Below are positions 38,313 through 47,281 of a stretch of 64,000 bases of DNA, in pieces; positions within the stretch are counted from its first letter, which is position 1; every line of letters begins with the position of its first letter. Under the pieces are notes generated by a model that worked only from the letters and a program-made list of their open reading frames with translations, ran no database searches and was not told where the DNA came from. Both the position numbers and the translations under genes were made by a program. The DNA comes from Streptomyces aurantiogriseus (lineage in GTDB: Bacteria > Actinomycetota > Actinomycetes > Streptomycetales > Streptomycetaceae). Location: contig NZ_BMSX01000001.1 in the NCBI RefSeq assembly GCF_014649375.1, forward strand, positions 124,001 to 188,000, read 5' to 3'.

Positions 38313-39575
38313 GTGGGAATCGTGCTCGTCCTGGCCATTCCGGTCGTAGTCGGCGTGATGGGCGGCCTGCACTGGTACGTGTGGCGCCGCCTCGTCCGGG
38401 ACACGACCGCCCCGGGCACGGTGGGGCGACGGCTGGGCACCGCGGTCCTCGTGGCGGGCCCCGCGCTCATGCTGACGGTGTTCACCGGGGACCGGCTCGG
38501 ACTGCCGTTCCTGCTGGTCCGGATCGTCGCGTGGCCCGCGTATCTGTGGGCCGCGGTCGCCCTGTACCTGCTGATCGGCGTCCTCGCCGGCGAGGCCGTC
38601 CGCCCGGCGCTGACAGGTCTGCTGCGGCGCCGCGCCGCTCGGCAGGCGGCCACCGTACCGGCGCCGGTCCCCGAGCCGGTCGCGGTGCCGCCCTCCGAGC
38701 CGGTCACCGAGTCGGCGGCGGCTCCCGTCAGCGACGTCTCCCCCGCGGACGTGTCACGGCGGGTGTTCGTGGCCCGGCTGGTCGGCGGGGCGACGGCCGC
38801 GGCCGCGGTCGGCACGGTCGGTTACGGAACCTACGGAGTGCTGCGCGGACCGCGGGTGAAGCGGGTGACCGTACCTCTGGCGAAACTGCCCAGATCGGCG
38901 CACGGCTACCGGATCGCGGTGGTCAGCGACGTCCATCTCGGCCCGATCCTGGGGCGCGGGTTCACCGAGAAGGTCGTGCGGACGGTCAACTCGACCCAGC
39001 CGGACCTGATCGCCGTGGTCGGCGACCTGGTCGACGGGTCGGTGGACGACCTCCGCTCGGCGGTCGAGCCGATCGGCGGACTGCGGGCCCGTCACGGGGC
39101 GTTCTTCGTGACCGGCAACCACGAGTACTTCTCCGGCGTGGAGGAATGGACGGAACACGTACAGGAGTTGGGCCTGAAGCTCCTGGCGAACCAACGCGTG
39201 GAACTCGCGGCTTTCGATCTGGCCGGCGTCAACGACGTGACCGGCGAGGAGCACGACGACGGCCCCGACCTCGCGGCCGCGCTGCGCGACCGCGACCCGT
39301 CACGCACCTCGGTACTCCTGGCACACCAACCGGTGTTCGTGGACGAGGCCGTACGACACGGGGTGGACCTGCAACTGTCCGGCCACACCCACGGCGGCCA
39401 GCTCTGGCCGATGAACTACGTCGCCGAGCTGGCCAACCCGACGGTCGCCGGACTGGAACGGTACGGCGACACACAGCTGTACGTGTCACGGGGCGCAGGC
39501 GCGTGGGGCCCGCCCACCCGGGTCGGGGCACCCTCGGACGTGACGGTGGTGGAACTGGCGTCGCGCCAGGCGTGA
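38313..39575 (+). CDS. Membrane-anchored metallophosphoesterase
   Basis: 420 aa. Four hydrophobic segments in the first ~165 residues are followed by a calcineurin-like phosphoesterase domain with all metal motifs: VVSDVHLGPILG, VVGDLVDG, FFVTGNHEYFSG, SVLLAHQPVF and LSGHTHGGQLWP. Related to YkuE/YaeI-type enzymes that act on membrane-linked phosphodiesters. The domain is extracytoplasmic or membrane-facing depending on topology. No operon partner is obvious. Confidence 0.92.
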   Translation: MGIVLVLAIPVVVGVMGGLHWYVWRRLVRDTTAPGTVGRRLGTAVLVAGPALMLTVFTGDRLGLPFLLVRIVAWPAYLWAAVALYLLIGVLAGEAVRPALTGLLRRRAARQAATVPAPVPEPVAVPPSEPVTESAAAPVSDVSPADVSRRVFVARLVGGATAAAAVGTVGYGTYGVLRGPRVKRVTVPLAKLPRSAHGYRIAVVSDVHLGPILGRGFTEKVVRTVNSTQPDLIAVVGDLVDGSVDDLRSAVEPIGGLRARHGAFFVTGNHEYFSGVEEWTEHVQELGLKLLANQRVELAAFDLAGVNDVTGEEHDDGPDLAAALRDRDPSRTSVLLAHQPVFVDEAVRHGVDLQLSGHTHGGQLWPMNYVAELANPTVAGLERYGDTQLYVSRGAGAWGPPTRVGAPSDVTVVELASRQA

Positions 39576-39704
39576 GACGGGGCCGGCCGGGGTGTCGCCG
39601 CGCCGGGCCGGCGCACCGCACGGAGGACAACCGAGTTTCTCCGCACCTCTCAGGTCCGGAGATCAGCAAGGCAACACCTACCGCAGACAACGATGGAGAC
39701 AGCC

Positions 39705-40235
39705 ATGAACCCCCGCAGGCCCAGCCGCCGCGCCACCATCCTGGGCGTCGGCGTCCTCACCACCGCCGCGCTGACCGTAGGCACGACCGCCTTCGCCGTC
39801 ACGGACACCGCGCCGAAGAAGAAGCCCGCCGCGGCCGCTTGGTCCGGCGCCAAGGACGCCAAGGAGGCGCGCAACAAGCAGATCGTGCGCGCCTTCGTGG
39901 ACCTCGGCATCAACCAGAAGAAGCCACAGCAGGCCGCCGACCGCTACCTGGGCGACCTCGTCCAGCACAACCCCAACGTCGCCGACGGCAAGGAAGGGTG
40001 GGTCACCTGGGCGACCGGGTTCGTCAAGGCGGTCCCGGACGTCAACGTGGACTTCAAGCGGTTCCTCGCCGACGGCGACCTCGTGACGGTGCACACGCAC
40101 ATCACGCTCAACGCGACGGACCGTGGCCTCGCCGCCATGGACATCTTCCGCGTGAAGAACGGAAAGATCGTCGAGCACTGGGACGTCTCGACACCGGTGC
40201 CCGAGAACTCGGCCAACGACAACGGTATGTTCTGA
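39705..40235 (+). CDS. Secreted SnoaL/NTF2-like protein
   Basis: 176 aa from ATG 39705 (GGAG 6 nt upstream; an ATG at 39693 is possible). The N-terminus has a twin-arginine-like RRPSRRATILGVGVLTTAAL signal and a following cleavage region near FAVTDTAP. The mature part has the NTF2-like cone fold: AFVDLGINQKKPQQAADRY, a VNVDFKRFLADGDLV strand pair and IVEHWDVSTPVPE. Such proteins are small-molecule enzymes or binding proteins; the substrate is unknown. The stretch 40236-40442 is non-coding. Confidence 0.85.
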   Translation: MNPRRPSRRATILGVGVLTTAALTVGTTAFAVTDTAPKKKPAAAAWSGAKDAKEARNKQIVRAFVDLGINQKKPQQAADRYLGDLVQHNPNVADGKEGWVTWATGFVKAVPDVNVDFKRFLADGDLVTVHTHITLNATDRGLAAMDIFRVKNGKIVEHWDVSTPVPENSANDNGMF

Positions 40236-40442
40236 CCTCCTATGAGCCCCACATGATGGTGTCGGGCTCCTCGCATCCTGCCCACTGCGTCCCGCCGACC
40301 GTCCCTGCAGGCGGGACGCAGTGCTGCCGGGTGAGGGGTGATGGGGGTGAACCTTCCGCACGGCACCGTCATGCCGACCGGCCGGCCCGGCTGACCGGCC
40401 GCTGCCCCGCGGCCGCAACTCATGCCGGGCGGCGGCCCGCCA

Positions 40443-41126
40443 TCAGGGCGTGTTCGGGAACAGGGTCCGGGTCCGGGCGGGGTCGGGGGAGACGAAGACG
40501 CCGTCCGCCGTGACCAGGGCGACCGACGGGTCCTCCTCGGTGCTGATCGAGCCCGCCACGAAGATCTTCCGGTCCTCGGTGCCAGTGACGTGGGCGAAGA
40601 CGCGCAGGGAAGTCTCCACCGGGACCGGACGGTGGTAGCGCATCTGCAGCGAGACTGTCATCGCGGGGGTTCCGGCCCTGTAGCAGGCCCAGCCCATCAG
40701 CTCGTCCAGCAACATGGCGCTCATCCCGCCGTGGACATATCCGGGCGGGCCCTCGTGGGCGATCCCGAGGGTGCAGCGGCCGATGATGCCGACGCCCTCG
40801 GGCGTGACCTGCATGGGTGGGGCGAGGGGGCTGCCGGGTCCGGTGACGGGGCTGTACATCCGTACGCCGCCGGGGAACTCGTCCACGTCCGGGATCTCTG
40901 CCCGTACGCGACGCCGACCGGTCAACTGCCCGGTGAGCCGACGGACGCCGTCCGTCACGCGATGCAAGACCTCGGCCGGGGCCGCGGTGCGTACGGTGGC
41001 GTCCACCAAGGCACGCAGTTCGTGGCCGAGTGCGGCGATCGCCCTCCGCTGGTGGTCCAGTTCCTCTCCTCGTGGTCGTGTGGCTTCGGTATGCGTCGTC
41101 AGGAGTTCTGTCGGTGGCGCGTTCAT
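40443..41126 (-). CDS. PaaI-like hotdog thioesterase
   Basis: 227 aa. The C-terminal ~130 residues form a hotdog domain with the active-site segment GPPGYVHGGMSAMLLDELMG and MTVSLQMRYHRPVPVETSL. The N-terminal ~90 residues are a helical extension. Likely hydrolyses an acyl-CoA. It lies 32 bp downstream of the alcohol dehydrogenase gene on the same strand and may share its TetR-controlled transcript. Confidence 0.88.
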   Translation of the reverse strand: MNAPPTELLTTHTEATRPRGEELDHQRRAIAALGHELRALVDATVRTAAPAEVLHRVTDGVRRLTGQLTGRRRVRAEIPDVDEFPGGVRMYSPVTGPGSPLAPPMQVTPEGVGIIGRCTLGIAHEGPPGYVHGGMSAMLLDELMGWACYRAGTPAMTVSLQMRYHRPVPVETSLRVFAHVTGTEDRKIFVAGSISTEEDPSVALVTADGVFVSPDPARTRTLFPNTP

Positions 41127-41158
41127 CGGCTTTCTCGGTCGGGGCTCTCGGGAGGTGT

Positions 41159-42169
41159 TCAGCCGTCGGCGCGGACGAAGACGGGTTTGAGGTGCTTCTC
41201 GGGCAGGGCGTCGGGGAGTTGTTCCCAGTCGAGGACGTGGGAGACGACCCGGGCGGGGTCGACCTTGCCGGAGCGGGCGAGGTCCAGGGCGTCAGGGATG
41301 TGGCCTCGGACGTTGTCGCGGGCGATGCGCAGGGTGACGCCGGTGAGGTACATGTCGAGCAGGGGCAGCTCACCGGGGCGGAAGTGGTTGCCGGCCGACT
41401 CGCAGATGCCTTCCGGGGCGAGGGACTTGACGGCGAGGGCGAGCTGGTCGACGCGGCCCGTGGCCTCGACGGCGAGGTCGAAGCCGTGCAGGACGGGTTC
41501 GAGGGTCTCGGCGGTGCGGGCGCGGTAACTCTCGGCGAGCCTGCGGTGTTCGGGGTCCGGGTCGACGTACAGGACGTCGGAGGCACCGAGTGCGCGGGCG
41601 ATGTCGCAGACGTACAGGCCGATGCTGCCGCGCGCGACGACCAGGACGCGGGCGCCCGGCTTGTTCTTCAGGTGGGGGGCGACCAGGCGCCAGGACAGGG
41701 ACCAGTTGTCGCTGGCCGAGGCCATGGCGATCGGGTCGAGGTCGGCGGGCAGGGGTACGAGCATGGCGTCCGCCCAGGGGACGCGGACCAGGTCGGAGAA
41801 GAGACCGCCCCAACTGCCGCCGATCGGTGCGCCGTACATGGCCATGTGCGGAACGGCCGTGCAGTGGGCGGTCAGTCCGGCGCGGCAGTGGTCGCAGGTG
41901 CCGCAGTTGAGGGACCAGGGGACGACCACCAGGTCGCCGGGGGCCACGATGGTGACGTCGTCGCCGGTCTCGACGACCCGGGCCACGCACTCGTGGCCGA
42001 GGGCGAACGGCGGGTCGATGAAGCCATGCCCGGCCAGGATCGCGGTGTCGACGTCACAGGAGGTGGCGGCCACCGGGGCGACGATCGCCTCCTGGCCGGA
42101 CCGGAGCTTGAGGTCGGGGGCCTCGCGCCATTCGACGGTGTTGCGGGCGACGTAGGTCAGTTCACGCAT
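41159..42169 (-). CDS. Zinc-dependent alcohol/threonine dehydrogenase-like oxidoreductase
   Basis: 336 aa MDR protein. Catalytic zinc ligands are in ATSCDVDTAI and LGHECVARVVE; the structural zinc has the four-Cys loop NCGTCDHCRAGLTAHC. The nucleotide-binding segment VLVVARGSIGLYVCDIARAL lacks the usual GxGxxG but keeps the fold. The gene overlaps the tautomerase gene by 8 bp, so both come from the promoter with the TetR sites at 42640-42692. Confidence 0.9.
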   Translation of the reverse strand: MRELTYVARNTVEWREAPDLKLRSGQEAIVAPVAATSCDVDTAILAGHGFIDPPFALGHECVARVVETGDDVTIVAPGDLVVVPWSLNCGTCDHCRAGLTAHCTAVPHMAMYGAPIGGSWGGLFSDLVRVPWADAMLVPLPADLDPIAMASASDNWSLSWRLVAPHLKNKPGARVLVVARGSIGLYVCDIARALGASDVLYVDPDPEHRRLAESYRARTAETLEPVLHGFDLAVEATGRVDQLALAVKSLAPEGICESAGNHFRPGELPLLDMYLTGVTLRIARDNVRGHIPDALDLARSGKVDPARVVSHVLDWEQLPDALPEKHLKPVFVRADG

Positions 42170-42608
42170 CAGCCTGCTGCCCCTTCTGCTTCTGCCGCTT
42201 CGCCAGGGCCACGAGGTCCGCGTAACGGACGACGGAGCCGCCGGCGCCCCAGGTGCCGTCGGGCTGTTCGTGCACCAGCACCCACACGCGCAGCGCGTCG
42301 TCCCGGGAGAGCCCGGCGGCCGCGAGGACGGTCTTGGTGGCGTCCTCGACCAGGCCGGCCTTGCGGCGCTCGGACAGCGCGCCCTGGGGGACCGTCACGT
42401 CCACGAGGAAGCGGGGCGCGTCGTCCTCGGCGGTCGTCTGCGCGCCCTCGGGCAGTTCGACGAGGTAACTCCACGCCTGGGCGCGGAAGAACGCGGTGTC
42501 GGGTGCGCCCTCCCAGCGCAGCAGGACGGCGGCCAGGTCGCGCTGGACGGTCTTGCGGCCCTCCTCGGTCAGGGAACCGGGCGGGACGGTGAGCCGGATC
42601 ACCGGCAT
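42162..42608 (-). CDS. Tautomerase-superfamily protein
   Basis: 148 aa from ATG 42608. After Met removal the N-terminus is Pro (PVIRLTVPPGSLT), the catalytic residue of the 4-oxalocrotonate tautomerase family. A second beta-alpha-beta unit starts at FLVDVTVPQGALSERRKAGL, so this is a fused two-module (long) type. The second unit keeps no N-terminal Pro, as in cis-CaaD/MSAD-like proteins. Substrate unknown. Confidence 0.85.
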   Translation of the reverse strand: MPVIRLTVPPGSLTEEGRKTVQRDLAAVLLRWEGAPDTAFFRAQAWSYLVELPEGAQTTAEDDAPRFLVDVTVPQGALSERRKAGLVEDATKTVLAAAGLSRDDALRVWVLVHEQPDGTWGAGGSVVRYADLVALAKRQKQKGQQADA

Positions 42609-42639
42609 GGCGAGGTCTCCCTTCGGCTGCACACTCGGC

Positions 42640-42692
42640 CTATTACAGTCGTTATAGCCGAAGGTCACGCTAGACTATGACGAGCGTTATAG
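42640..42692. promoter_or_regulatory. Two TetR operators in the divergent promoter
   Basis: Two 18-bp imperfect palindromes in the same arrangement 35 bp apart: CTATTACAGTCGTTATAG (42640-42657) and CTATGACGAGCGTTATAG (42675-42692). Both end in CGTTATAG. They lie between the tautomerase start and the TetR start and are probably bound by that TetR. Confidence 0.75.
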
Positions 42693-42711
42693 CCAGAGAG
42701 GGAGTGCGGTC

Positions 42712-43302
42712 GTGGCCGAGTCCAGCACGCCGTCACGCGAGCGCATCGTGGCCGGTGCGGCCGACCTGATCAGCCGGCGCGGCCTGAACGCGACCAGCAT
42801 CCGGGAGCTGGCCAAGCACGCCAAGGCTCCGCTCGGCTCGACGTACCACTACTTCCCCGAGGGCAAGCAGCAGTTGGCCACCGAGGCCGTGCAGTACGCG
42901 GGTGCGGCAGTCGCGCGCATCCTGCGCAAGGAACTGGACGAGGGCCCGGTCGCCGGGCTGCGTGCCTTCCTGGCCCTATGGCGTGGCATCGTCGTCGAGA
43001 GCGACTTCCACGCCGGCTGCCCCGTACTGGCCGTCGCCGTCGAGGAACCGCCGGCCGACGAGATCCCGCCAGCCCTCGTCGCGGCCGCCGAGGCATTCGA
43101 GGGCTGGGAGCAGCTGCTCGCTCAGTCGCTACGGGGGCACGGCGCCGACCCCGAACGGGCTCCTGGACTCGCGGCCCTGATCGTGGCGTCCGTCGAGGGC
43201 GCCATCGCCATGTGCCGCGCCAAGCGCAGCATGCAGCCGCTGGACCAGGTGGCGCAGCAGCTCGAAGTGCTGATTGCCGGCGCGCTCGACGACTCCGCCT
43301 GA
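42712..43302 (+). CDS. TetR-family regulator (LmrA/YxaF-like)
   Basis: 196 aa. HTH: RERIVAGAADLISRRGLNAT, SIRELAKHAKAPLGSTYHYFPEGKQQL. The C-terminus resembles the YxaF/LmrA group (GCPVLAVAVEEPP, FEGWEQLLAQSLRGHG). It is divergent from the tautomerase/ADH/thioesterase genes and should repress them and itself through the sites at 42640-42692. Confidence 0.92.
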   Translation: MAESSTPSRERIVAGAADLISRRGLNATSIRELAKHAKAPLGSTYHYFPEGKQQLATEAVQYAGAAVARILRKELDEGPVAGLRAFLALWRGIVVESDFHAGCPVLAVAVEEPPADEIPPALVAAAEAFEGWEQLLAQSLRGHGADPERAPGLAALIVASVEGAIAMCRAKRSMQPLDQVAQQLEVLIAGALDDSA

Positions 43303-43683
43303 CGGCGAAGGGCTGTCGGGCTCAGGTTTCCATCCCGCCCGGATCGCCTTGGGTCCTCCTCGGTGAACACACCACTCTCCAGGAGGGTAAGGATGGCGAG
43401 GACCCCACCGCTGGAGCCCTGGCTGCCTTCGTCGATGACTCGGAAGTCGACCCACCGGATTGCACACGCAACGTCATCCATACGCGCGCGGCTCGACTCA
43501 CGCCCGGTGAACCTCTCGACAAGCATGACCATGCTGCCGTACGGCACAAACCGAGGCCGTGCCCAATCCGTGCCCGTAAGAGCGGACAACCACGGTCAAC
43601 AGCGGTGCCATCAGGCCCCGGGAACAACGCCAGCACGGTGAATCCACGCAGGTCAGGTGCCATATGACAGTGCAGGCGCCGTC
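43303..43683. other. Gene-free stretch before the left att site
   Basis: 380 bp between the TetR stop and the 49-bp repeat. No reading frame here has recognisable homology. In particular no GCGGGTG acceptor-stem strand or D-loop precedes the tRNA-Gly 3' part, so this is not a tRNA 5' half. Confidence 0.6.
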
Positions 43684-43732
43684 GCTTCCCAAGCTGAGAG
43701 CGCGAGTTCGATTCTCGTCACCCGCTCCATGA
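43684..43732 (+). repeat. Left att site: 49-bp copy of a tRNA-Gly(CCC) 3' part
   Basis: Perfect 49-bp direct repeat of 59477-59525. It starts in the anticodon arm (GCTTCCCAAGC, loop TTCCCAA, anticodon CCC) and runs through the T arm (GAGTTCGATTCTC), the acceptor strand CACCCGC and discriminator TCCA. This is the usual crossover region for AICE integrases. The 5' half of a tRNA is absent upstream, so this copy is not a working tRNA gene. Confidence 0.9.
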
Positions 43733-43734
43733 GA

Positions 43735-43761
43735 AACCCCCAGGTCATCGACCCGGGGGTT
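43735..43761. terminator. Terminator after the left att
   Basis: Stem AACCCCC (43735-43741) with GGGGGTT (43755-43761), extended inward by GGTC/GACC around an ATC loop, followed by TGTTTGTTG. It has the same layout as the terminator after the right att and lies between att and the 3' end of int. Confidence 0.75.
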
Positions 43762-43819
43762 GTTTGTTGTCTAGACCGGTGGGCGGGGCGTGCACCACAT
43801 CCGCACCATAAGCGCGCTG

Positions 43820-44986
43820 CTAGGTGCCGGTGGGCTTCGGCTTGTGGTGCGCGCGGCTGTCGCTGTGGTGCTTCGCACGCTCCGCGCGGACCATGTCGTC
43901 GAGCCCGGCCGCGACATCGCGCTGCCGCTCCTCGTCGGAGTGCTGATAGATCAGCGCGGCTTTCTCGGAGGACTGGCCGGCCCGGACCATCGTGTCTTTG
44001 AGGGTGGCGCCTGAGCGGGTCGACAGCGTGTGGCCGGTGTGACGAAGGTCGTAGAAGCGGAAGCCGTCCGGGAGGCCGGCGACGGTCCGGGCGCGCCGCC
44101 ACTTCCGGCCGAAGGAGGTGCGCCGGAAGGGAGCGCCCTTTTCGCCGACGAAGACCAGGCCGTCGGGTCCCTTCTCGGCGAACCAGGCGAGGTGCTGCTT
44201 CACCTCCTTGTGGAGGAAGGCGGGGAGAACGACGGCACGAACACCTGCGCCGGACTTGGTCTCACCGGGGGCACGTTTGCCGTTTGTCCGCTCAGGCTCG
44301 GCGACGCGAACGTGGATCACCATGTTGTCGGCGTCGACGTCCCGGCGGCGCAGGCCTGCCAGCTCCTCGGGGCGCATCGGGCCGTACGCGCCGAGGTAGA
44401 CCATGAGCCGCCAGCGGATGCCGATCGCTTCGGCGAGGGCGTCGACCTGGGCGACGGTGGCGATGCGCCGTTCGGCAGCCGACTCCTTGCCCGCGCCCTT
44501 GATCCGGCACGGGTTGCGGCTGATCAGGTCGTCGTCGACGGCCGTTCCGAGGATGCCCTTGAGGAGGCGGTATGCCTTGGCGACGGTGGTCTTGGCTGTG
44601 GTGGTGCGGAGCCGCTCAGCCCTCCACTCGCGAACGCGGGGAGCGGTGATCTCATCCAAGTCGAGTCCACCGAAGGTCGGGAGGATGTGGAGACGGAGAA
44701 GGTGCTTGTACAGGTCCACGGTACGAACGGCCAGCTCCCGCTCCTCGACCCATTTCTCGGCGTACACAAGGAAGTTGACCGCTCCAGCGTCCGGAGCGCG
44801 CCAGTCCCCGCGGCTGAGGTCTGCCTCGACCTGCGACAGCCAGATCTCCGCGTCCTTCTTCGTCTCGAAGGTCTCGTCAGCGCGGATGCGCTCGCCGTCG
44901 GTGCCGAGGTATGACGCCGTCCAGCGGCCGGACCGGTACTGCCGCACCGCACCGAAGCGACGTCGCCTCCCTTTCTTGTTGGCCAT
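43820..44986 (-). CDS. int: Tyrosine recombinase (AICE integrase)
   Basis: 388 aa from ATG 44986. N-terminal AP2-like arm-binding region (SGRWTASYLGTDGERIRADE), SAM-like core-binding domain, then the catalytic domain: Arg in YGPMRPEELAGL, the box FYDLRHTGHT, and nucleophile Tyr in ALIYQHSDEERQ. Its gene ends 87 bp from the left att, the standard int-att order for pSAM2-like elements. The ATG shares one base with the excisionase stop. A truncated second copy lies at 59573-59985. Confidence 0.96.
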   Translation of the reverse strand: MANKKGRRRRFGAVRQYRSGRWTASYLGTDGERIRADETFETKKDAEIWLSQVEADLSRGDWRAPDAGAVNFLVYAEKWVEERELAVRTVDLYKHLLRLHILPTFGGLDLDEITAPRVREWRAERLRTTTAKTTVAKAYRLLKGILGTAVDDDLISRNPCRIKGAGKESAAERRIATVAQVDALAEAIGIRWRLMVYLGAYGPMRPEELAGLRRRDVDADNMVIHVRVAEPERTNGKRAPGETKSGAGVRAVVLPAFLHKEVKQHLAWFAEKGPDGLVFVGEKGAPFRRTSFGRKWRRARTVAGLPDGFRFYDLRHTGHTLSTRSGATLKDTMVRAGQSSEKAALIYQHSDEERQRDVAAGLDDMVRAERAKHHSDSRAHHKPKPTGT

Positions 44987-45198
44987 CAGGCAACCCTCCG
45001 GAGCGTCGTGCGGCGGAGCCTGATCGGCTCGACGGTGCGGGACTGGATGAACTCTTCGACCGCGCTCTCGGGGATGCGGACATGCCGGCCGAGCTTCACG
45101 TACCGGATGCGCCGCTCCTCGATCAGCCGCCGGGGGAAGCGGGCGGTCGTGCCGAGCAGCTCGGCGACCTGGTCGACGGACAGGTAGCGGTCGGTCAT
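44986..45198 (-). CDS. xis: Excisionase (MerR-like HTH)
   Basis: 70 aa: YLSVDQVAELLGTTARFPRR followed by RIRYVKLGRHVRIPESAVEE is the standard winged helix-turn-helix of AICE excisionases. It lies between repSA and int with overlapping stops and starts, so replication, excision and integration genes are co-transcribed. Confidence 0.94.
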   Translation of the reverse strand: MTDRYLSVDQVAELLGTTARFPRRLIEERRIRYVKLGRHVRIPESAVEEFIQSRTVEPIRLRRTTLRRVA

Positions 45199-46469
45199 GC
45201 GGTGGGTTCTCCTTCCGTTCCGGGGGCGGGTTCGAGAGATGCGGCAAGCCAGGTCTCGGCGGCGCTGAGGCCGGTTCCGGCGAACACCCAGTGGGCGAGG
45301 ACGAGCGTGCTGTCACCGTCCTGCGGGACGGGCGGAGCCGTCTGGGCGCGGCGCCATTCGGCGCGGGCGTCGCGGAGTGCGCCGAGGGTGGTGGAGTAGC
45401 GGCGGGACTTGGTGGAGAAGTGGCCGCGGAAGCCGAGCATGTGTGCCCAGGCGCGCAGGCGGAGGTATTCCAGCTCCTTGCGGGCGCCGAGGGTCCAGGC
45501 GGTGCGGATCATGCGGCGGGCGTGTTCGGTGATCCGGGCGTGTGCCAGCTCGGCGAGGAAGCGGATCGGCCGGTCAAGGGTGCCGGTTGCTGTCTCGGCG
45601 CCCTTGGTGGCGTACTTGGCGATGTACGCCGCTACGGCCCGCTCTGTCAGCTCCTGGTCGAAGTCGGCGGAGCGGATCGGTCGGACGTCGAGCTGTCGCC
45701 CGAAGGCGAAGGTGTGGGCCCGGCCGTCGATCACCGGGCCGTCGACGCGGGCGGCGGTCGCGGCGGCGCGAATGGCGTCCGACAGAAGCTCGGCCGTGGC
45801 CCAGGACGGAGGCGGAGTGTCTCCGCCCTCCGGGCCGTCGAGGCGGATGACCGCGTGGAAGTGGACGGCGCCGCGCTTCTGGTACTCGGCCACCTTGGCG
45901 AACGAGACGCGGGCATGGTCGCGGAAGGTGCGTTGGGTGAGGCCGGCGCGCTTGGCGACCTCCCGGCGGAGGTAGATCGAGAAGCGCCGCCACAGGGCCC
46001 CGGCATGCGCGTTCCAGAGGACGGCCGCTTCATAGTCGTAGGTGTCCGGGTCGAGCGGCGTGCCGAGCGCCTCGTCGTCCTGGCCGTGGTGAACGCCGCA
46101 GCGGCAGGGTCGCCCGTCGGTGCGGCGGTTGTGGACCGGGCCGAAGCCGGGTGCGGTGAAGGTGGCGAAGACGCGGGGGTGAGTGGCGACCCGGTCAGGG
46201 GTGCCCTTGCCGCCCCGCAGCCCGGCGGTGATCAGGTGGTAGGTGTCGCGGCGGTACGTCTCGGCGCAGGCCGCGCAGCGCGTTGCGCGGCGGTTGTTGC
46301 ATCGGACCAGGAGGTGGCCAGCGGGGAGGGCAGCGGAGTCCAGGTGGTGGAGGATGCTGCCGATCTCGCCCGTGCGGGTGTCGACGTTGTACTCGGTGCG
46401 GTGGCCGTCGAGGCGTATGGGGTGGGTGCAGCCGCCCAGGCCCGCAAGCTGTCGGGCGAGGGCGGGCAT
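45195..46469 (-). CDS. repSA: RepSA-type rolling-circle replication initiator
   Basis: 424 aa. A Cys-rich N-terminal part (RCNNRRATRCAACAETYRRD) is typical of AICE replication initiators. The HUH-like motif is in GAVHFHAVIRLDG, and a candidate nicking Tyr lies in AAYIAKYATKG. pSAM2 RepSA replicates the excised element by the rolling-circle mode. The stop overlaps the xis start by 4 bp. Confidence 0.93.
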   Translation of the reverse strand: MPALARQLAGLGGCTHPIRLDGHRTEYNVDTRTGEIGSILHHLDSAALPAGHLLVRCNNRRATRCAACAETYRRDTYHLITAGLRGGKGTPDRVATHPRVFATFTAPGFGPVHNRRTDGRPCRCGVHHGQDDEALGTPLDPDTYDYEAAVLWNAHAGALWRRFSIYLRREVAKRAGLTQRTFRDHARVSFAKVAEYQKRGAVHFHAVIRLDGPEGGDTPPPSWATAELLSDAIRAAATAARVDGPVIDGRAHTFAFGRQLDVRPIRSADFDQELTERAVAAYIAKYATKGAETATGTLDRPIRFLAELAHARITEHARRMIRTAWTLGARKELEYLRLRAWAHMLGFRGHFSTKSRRYSTTLGALRDARAEWRRAQTAPPVPQDGDSTLVLAHWVFAGTGLSAAETWLAASLEPAPGTEGEPTA

Positions 46470-46619
46470 GGTGCCTAAGGCGGCGAGGGTGCTCAGCTCC
46501 GCCAGCGGGGGCGGGGTCGAGTGGGTAAGGATGGGAGTCCCTTTCGGCTGTTTCGGTGGTTGGGAGGGAGGCCCCGGGGCGGCGGGATGCTTGGCGGCGT
46601 TTGCCGCCCCGGTGGCCGG

Positions 46620-46871
46620 TCAGCGCCTGTTGGCGCCGTTGACGAGGGAGCGCAGGACCACGGCGGCGATGGCCACGGAGACGGCCGTGACGGCGACAGC
46701 CGCCAGGAGCGCGGTGAGGACGATGCCGACGACGACCACGGCGGCGGCCGCGCCCACGTAGGGGGTGAGCGGGCGGCCGGCGGACGGCACCGGAGCCTGC
46801 ACCCGGTGCTGCTGCGTGGTGAGCGTCGTGGGCAGGTGCGGGGTGTCGGGCAGCTGCGGGCGGAACAACAT
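46620..46871 (-). CDS. SpdD-like hydrophobic spread protein
   Basis: 83 aa from ATG 46871. The second half is one long hydrophobic region of two helices (VGAAAAVVVVGIVLTALLAA, AVTAVSVAIAAVVL). Small membrane proteins like this between traB and repSA in Streptomyces elements are needed for intramycelial plasmid spread. A 150-bp gap separates it from repSA. Confidence 0.75.
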   Translation of the reverse strand: MLFRPQLPDTPHLPTTLTTQQHRVQAPVPSAGRPLTPYVGAAAAVVVVGIVLTALLAAVAVTAVSVAIAAVVLRSLVNGANRR

Positions 46872-46885
46872 GGCAAACCTCCTTG

Positions 46886-47080
46886 TCACTTGTCGGTGCC
46901 GTTGACGACGCCGACTCCGGTGCGGGTGCCGGTCTCGATGGCCGGGGCGAGGAAAGTGTGCGAGAGCCAGAAGCCGAACAGCGCGATTACGACGGCGACC
47001 CACAGGCGGACGCCGAGGAACTTGATCGCGGCCCAGGCGATGACGCCGAGGACGAAGACGAGCGGGAGTGAGACGGTCAC
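46886..47080 (-). CDS. Small spread-type membrane protein
   Basis: 64 aa: two hydrophobic segments, LPLVFVLGVIAWAAIKFLGV and LWVAVVIALFGFWLSHTFLA, then a short polar tail. It has the size and position of Spd proteins in AICEs. 14 bp from the next gene. Confidence 0.7.
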   Translation of the reverse strand: MTVSLPLVFVLGVIAWAAIKFLGVRLWVAVVIALFGFWLSHTFLAPAIETGTRTGVGVVNGTDK

Positions 47081-47089
47081 GGGATCTCC

Positions 47090-47281
47090 TCAGCGGACGC
47101 GGCAGCGGTGGGTGCGGGCGGCCAGCTCGGCGGCGGTGCGGCTGTCGTAGTCGTTCGAGAAGCCGCAGCGCGGGGCCGTGCAGACGGCGGTGTGCTTCTC
47201 TTGGCCCCGGCCGTCGTAGTAGGTGCCGACCTGGACGGGTCCGATGCGGACGACGCGGCGGAAGCGGGGGTTGGCGGGCAT
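47090..47281 (-). CDS. Mobile-element transfer protein (SpdA-like)
   Basis: 63 aa from ATG 47281: VVRIGPVQVGTYYDGRGQEK, then CTAPRCGFSNDYDSRTAAEL and a final HRC. The Cys/His pattern suggests one zinc site. Small proteins of this pattern are regularly annotated as 'mobile element transfer protein' in Streptomyces AICEs. The start shares a base with the stop of the gene before it. Confidence 0.78.
   Translation of the reverse strand: MPANPRFRRVVRIGPVQVGTYYDGRGQEKHTAVCTAPRCGFSNDYDSRTAAELAARTHRCRVR

Noticed and set aside
43655..43735. Complete tRNA-Gly gene at the left att
   Set aside because: Only the anticodon arm, T arm and acceptor 3' strand are present; no GCGGGTG 5' strand or D arm lies upstream. 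The same holds at 59477.
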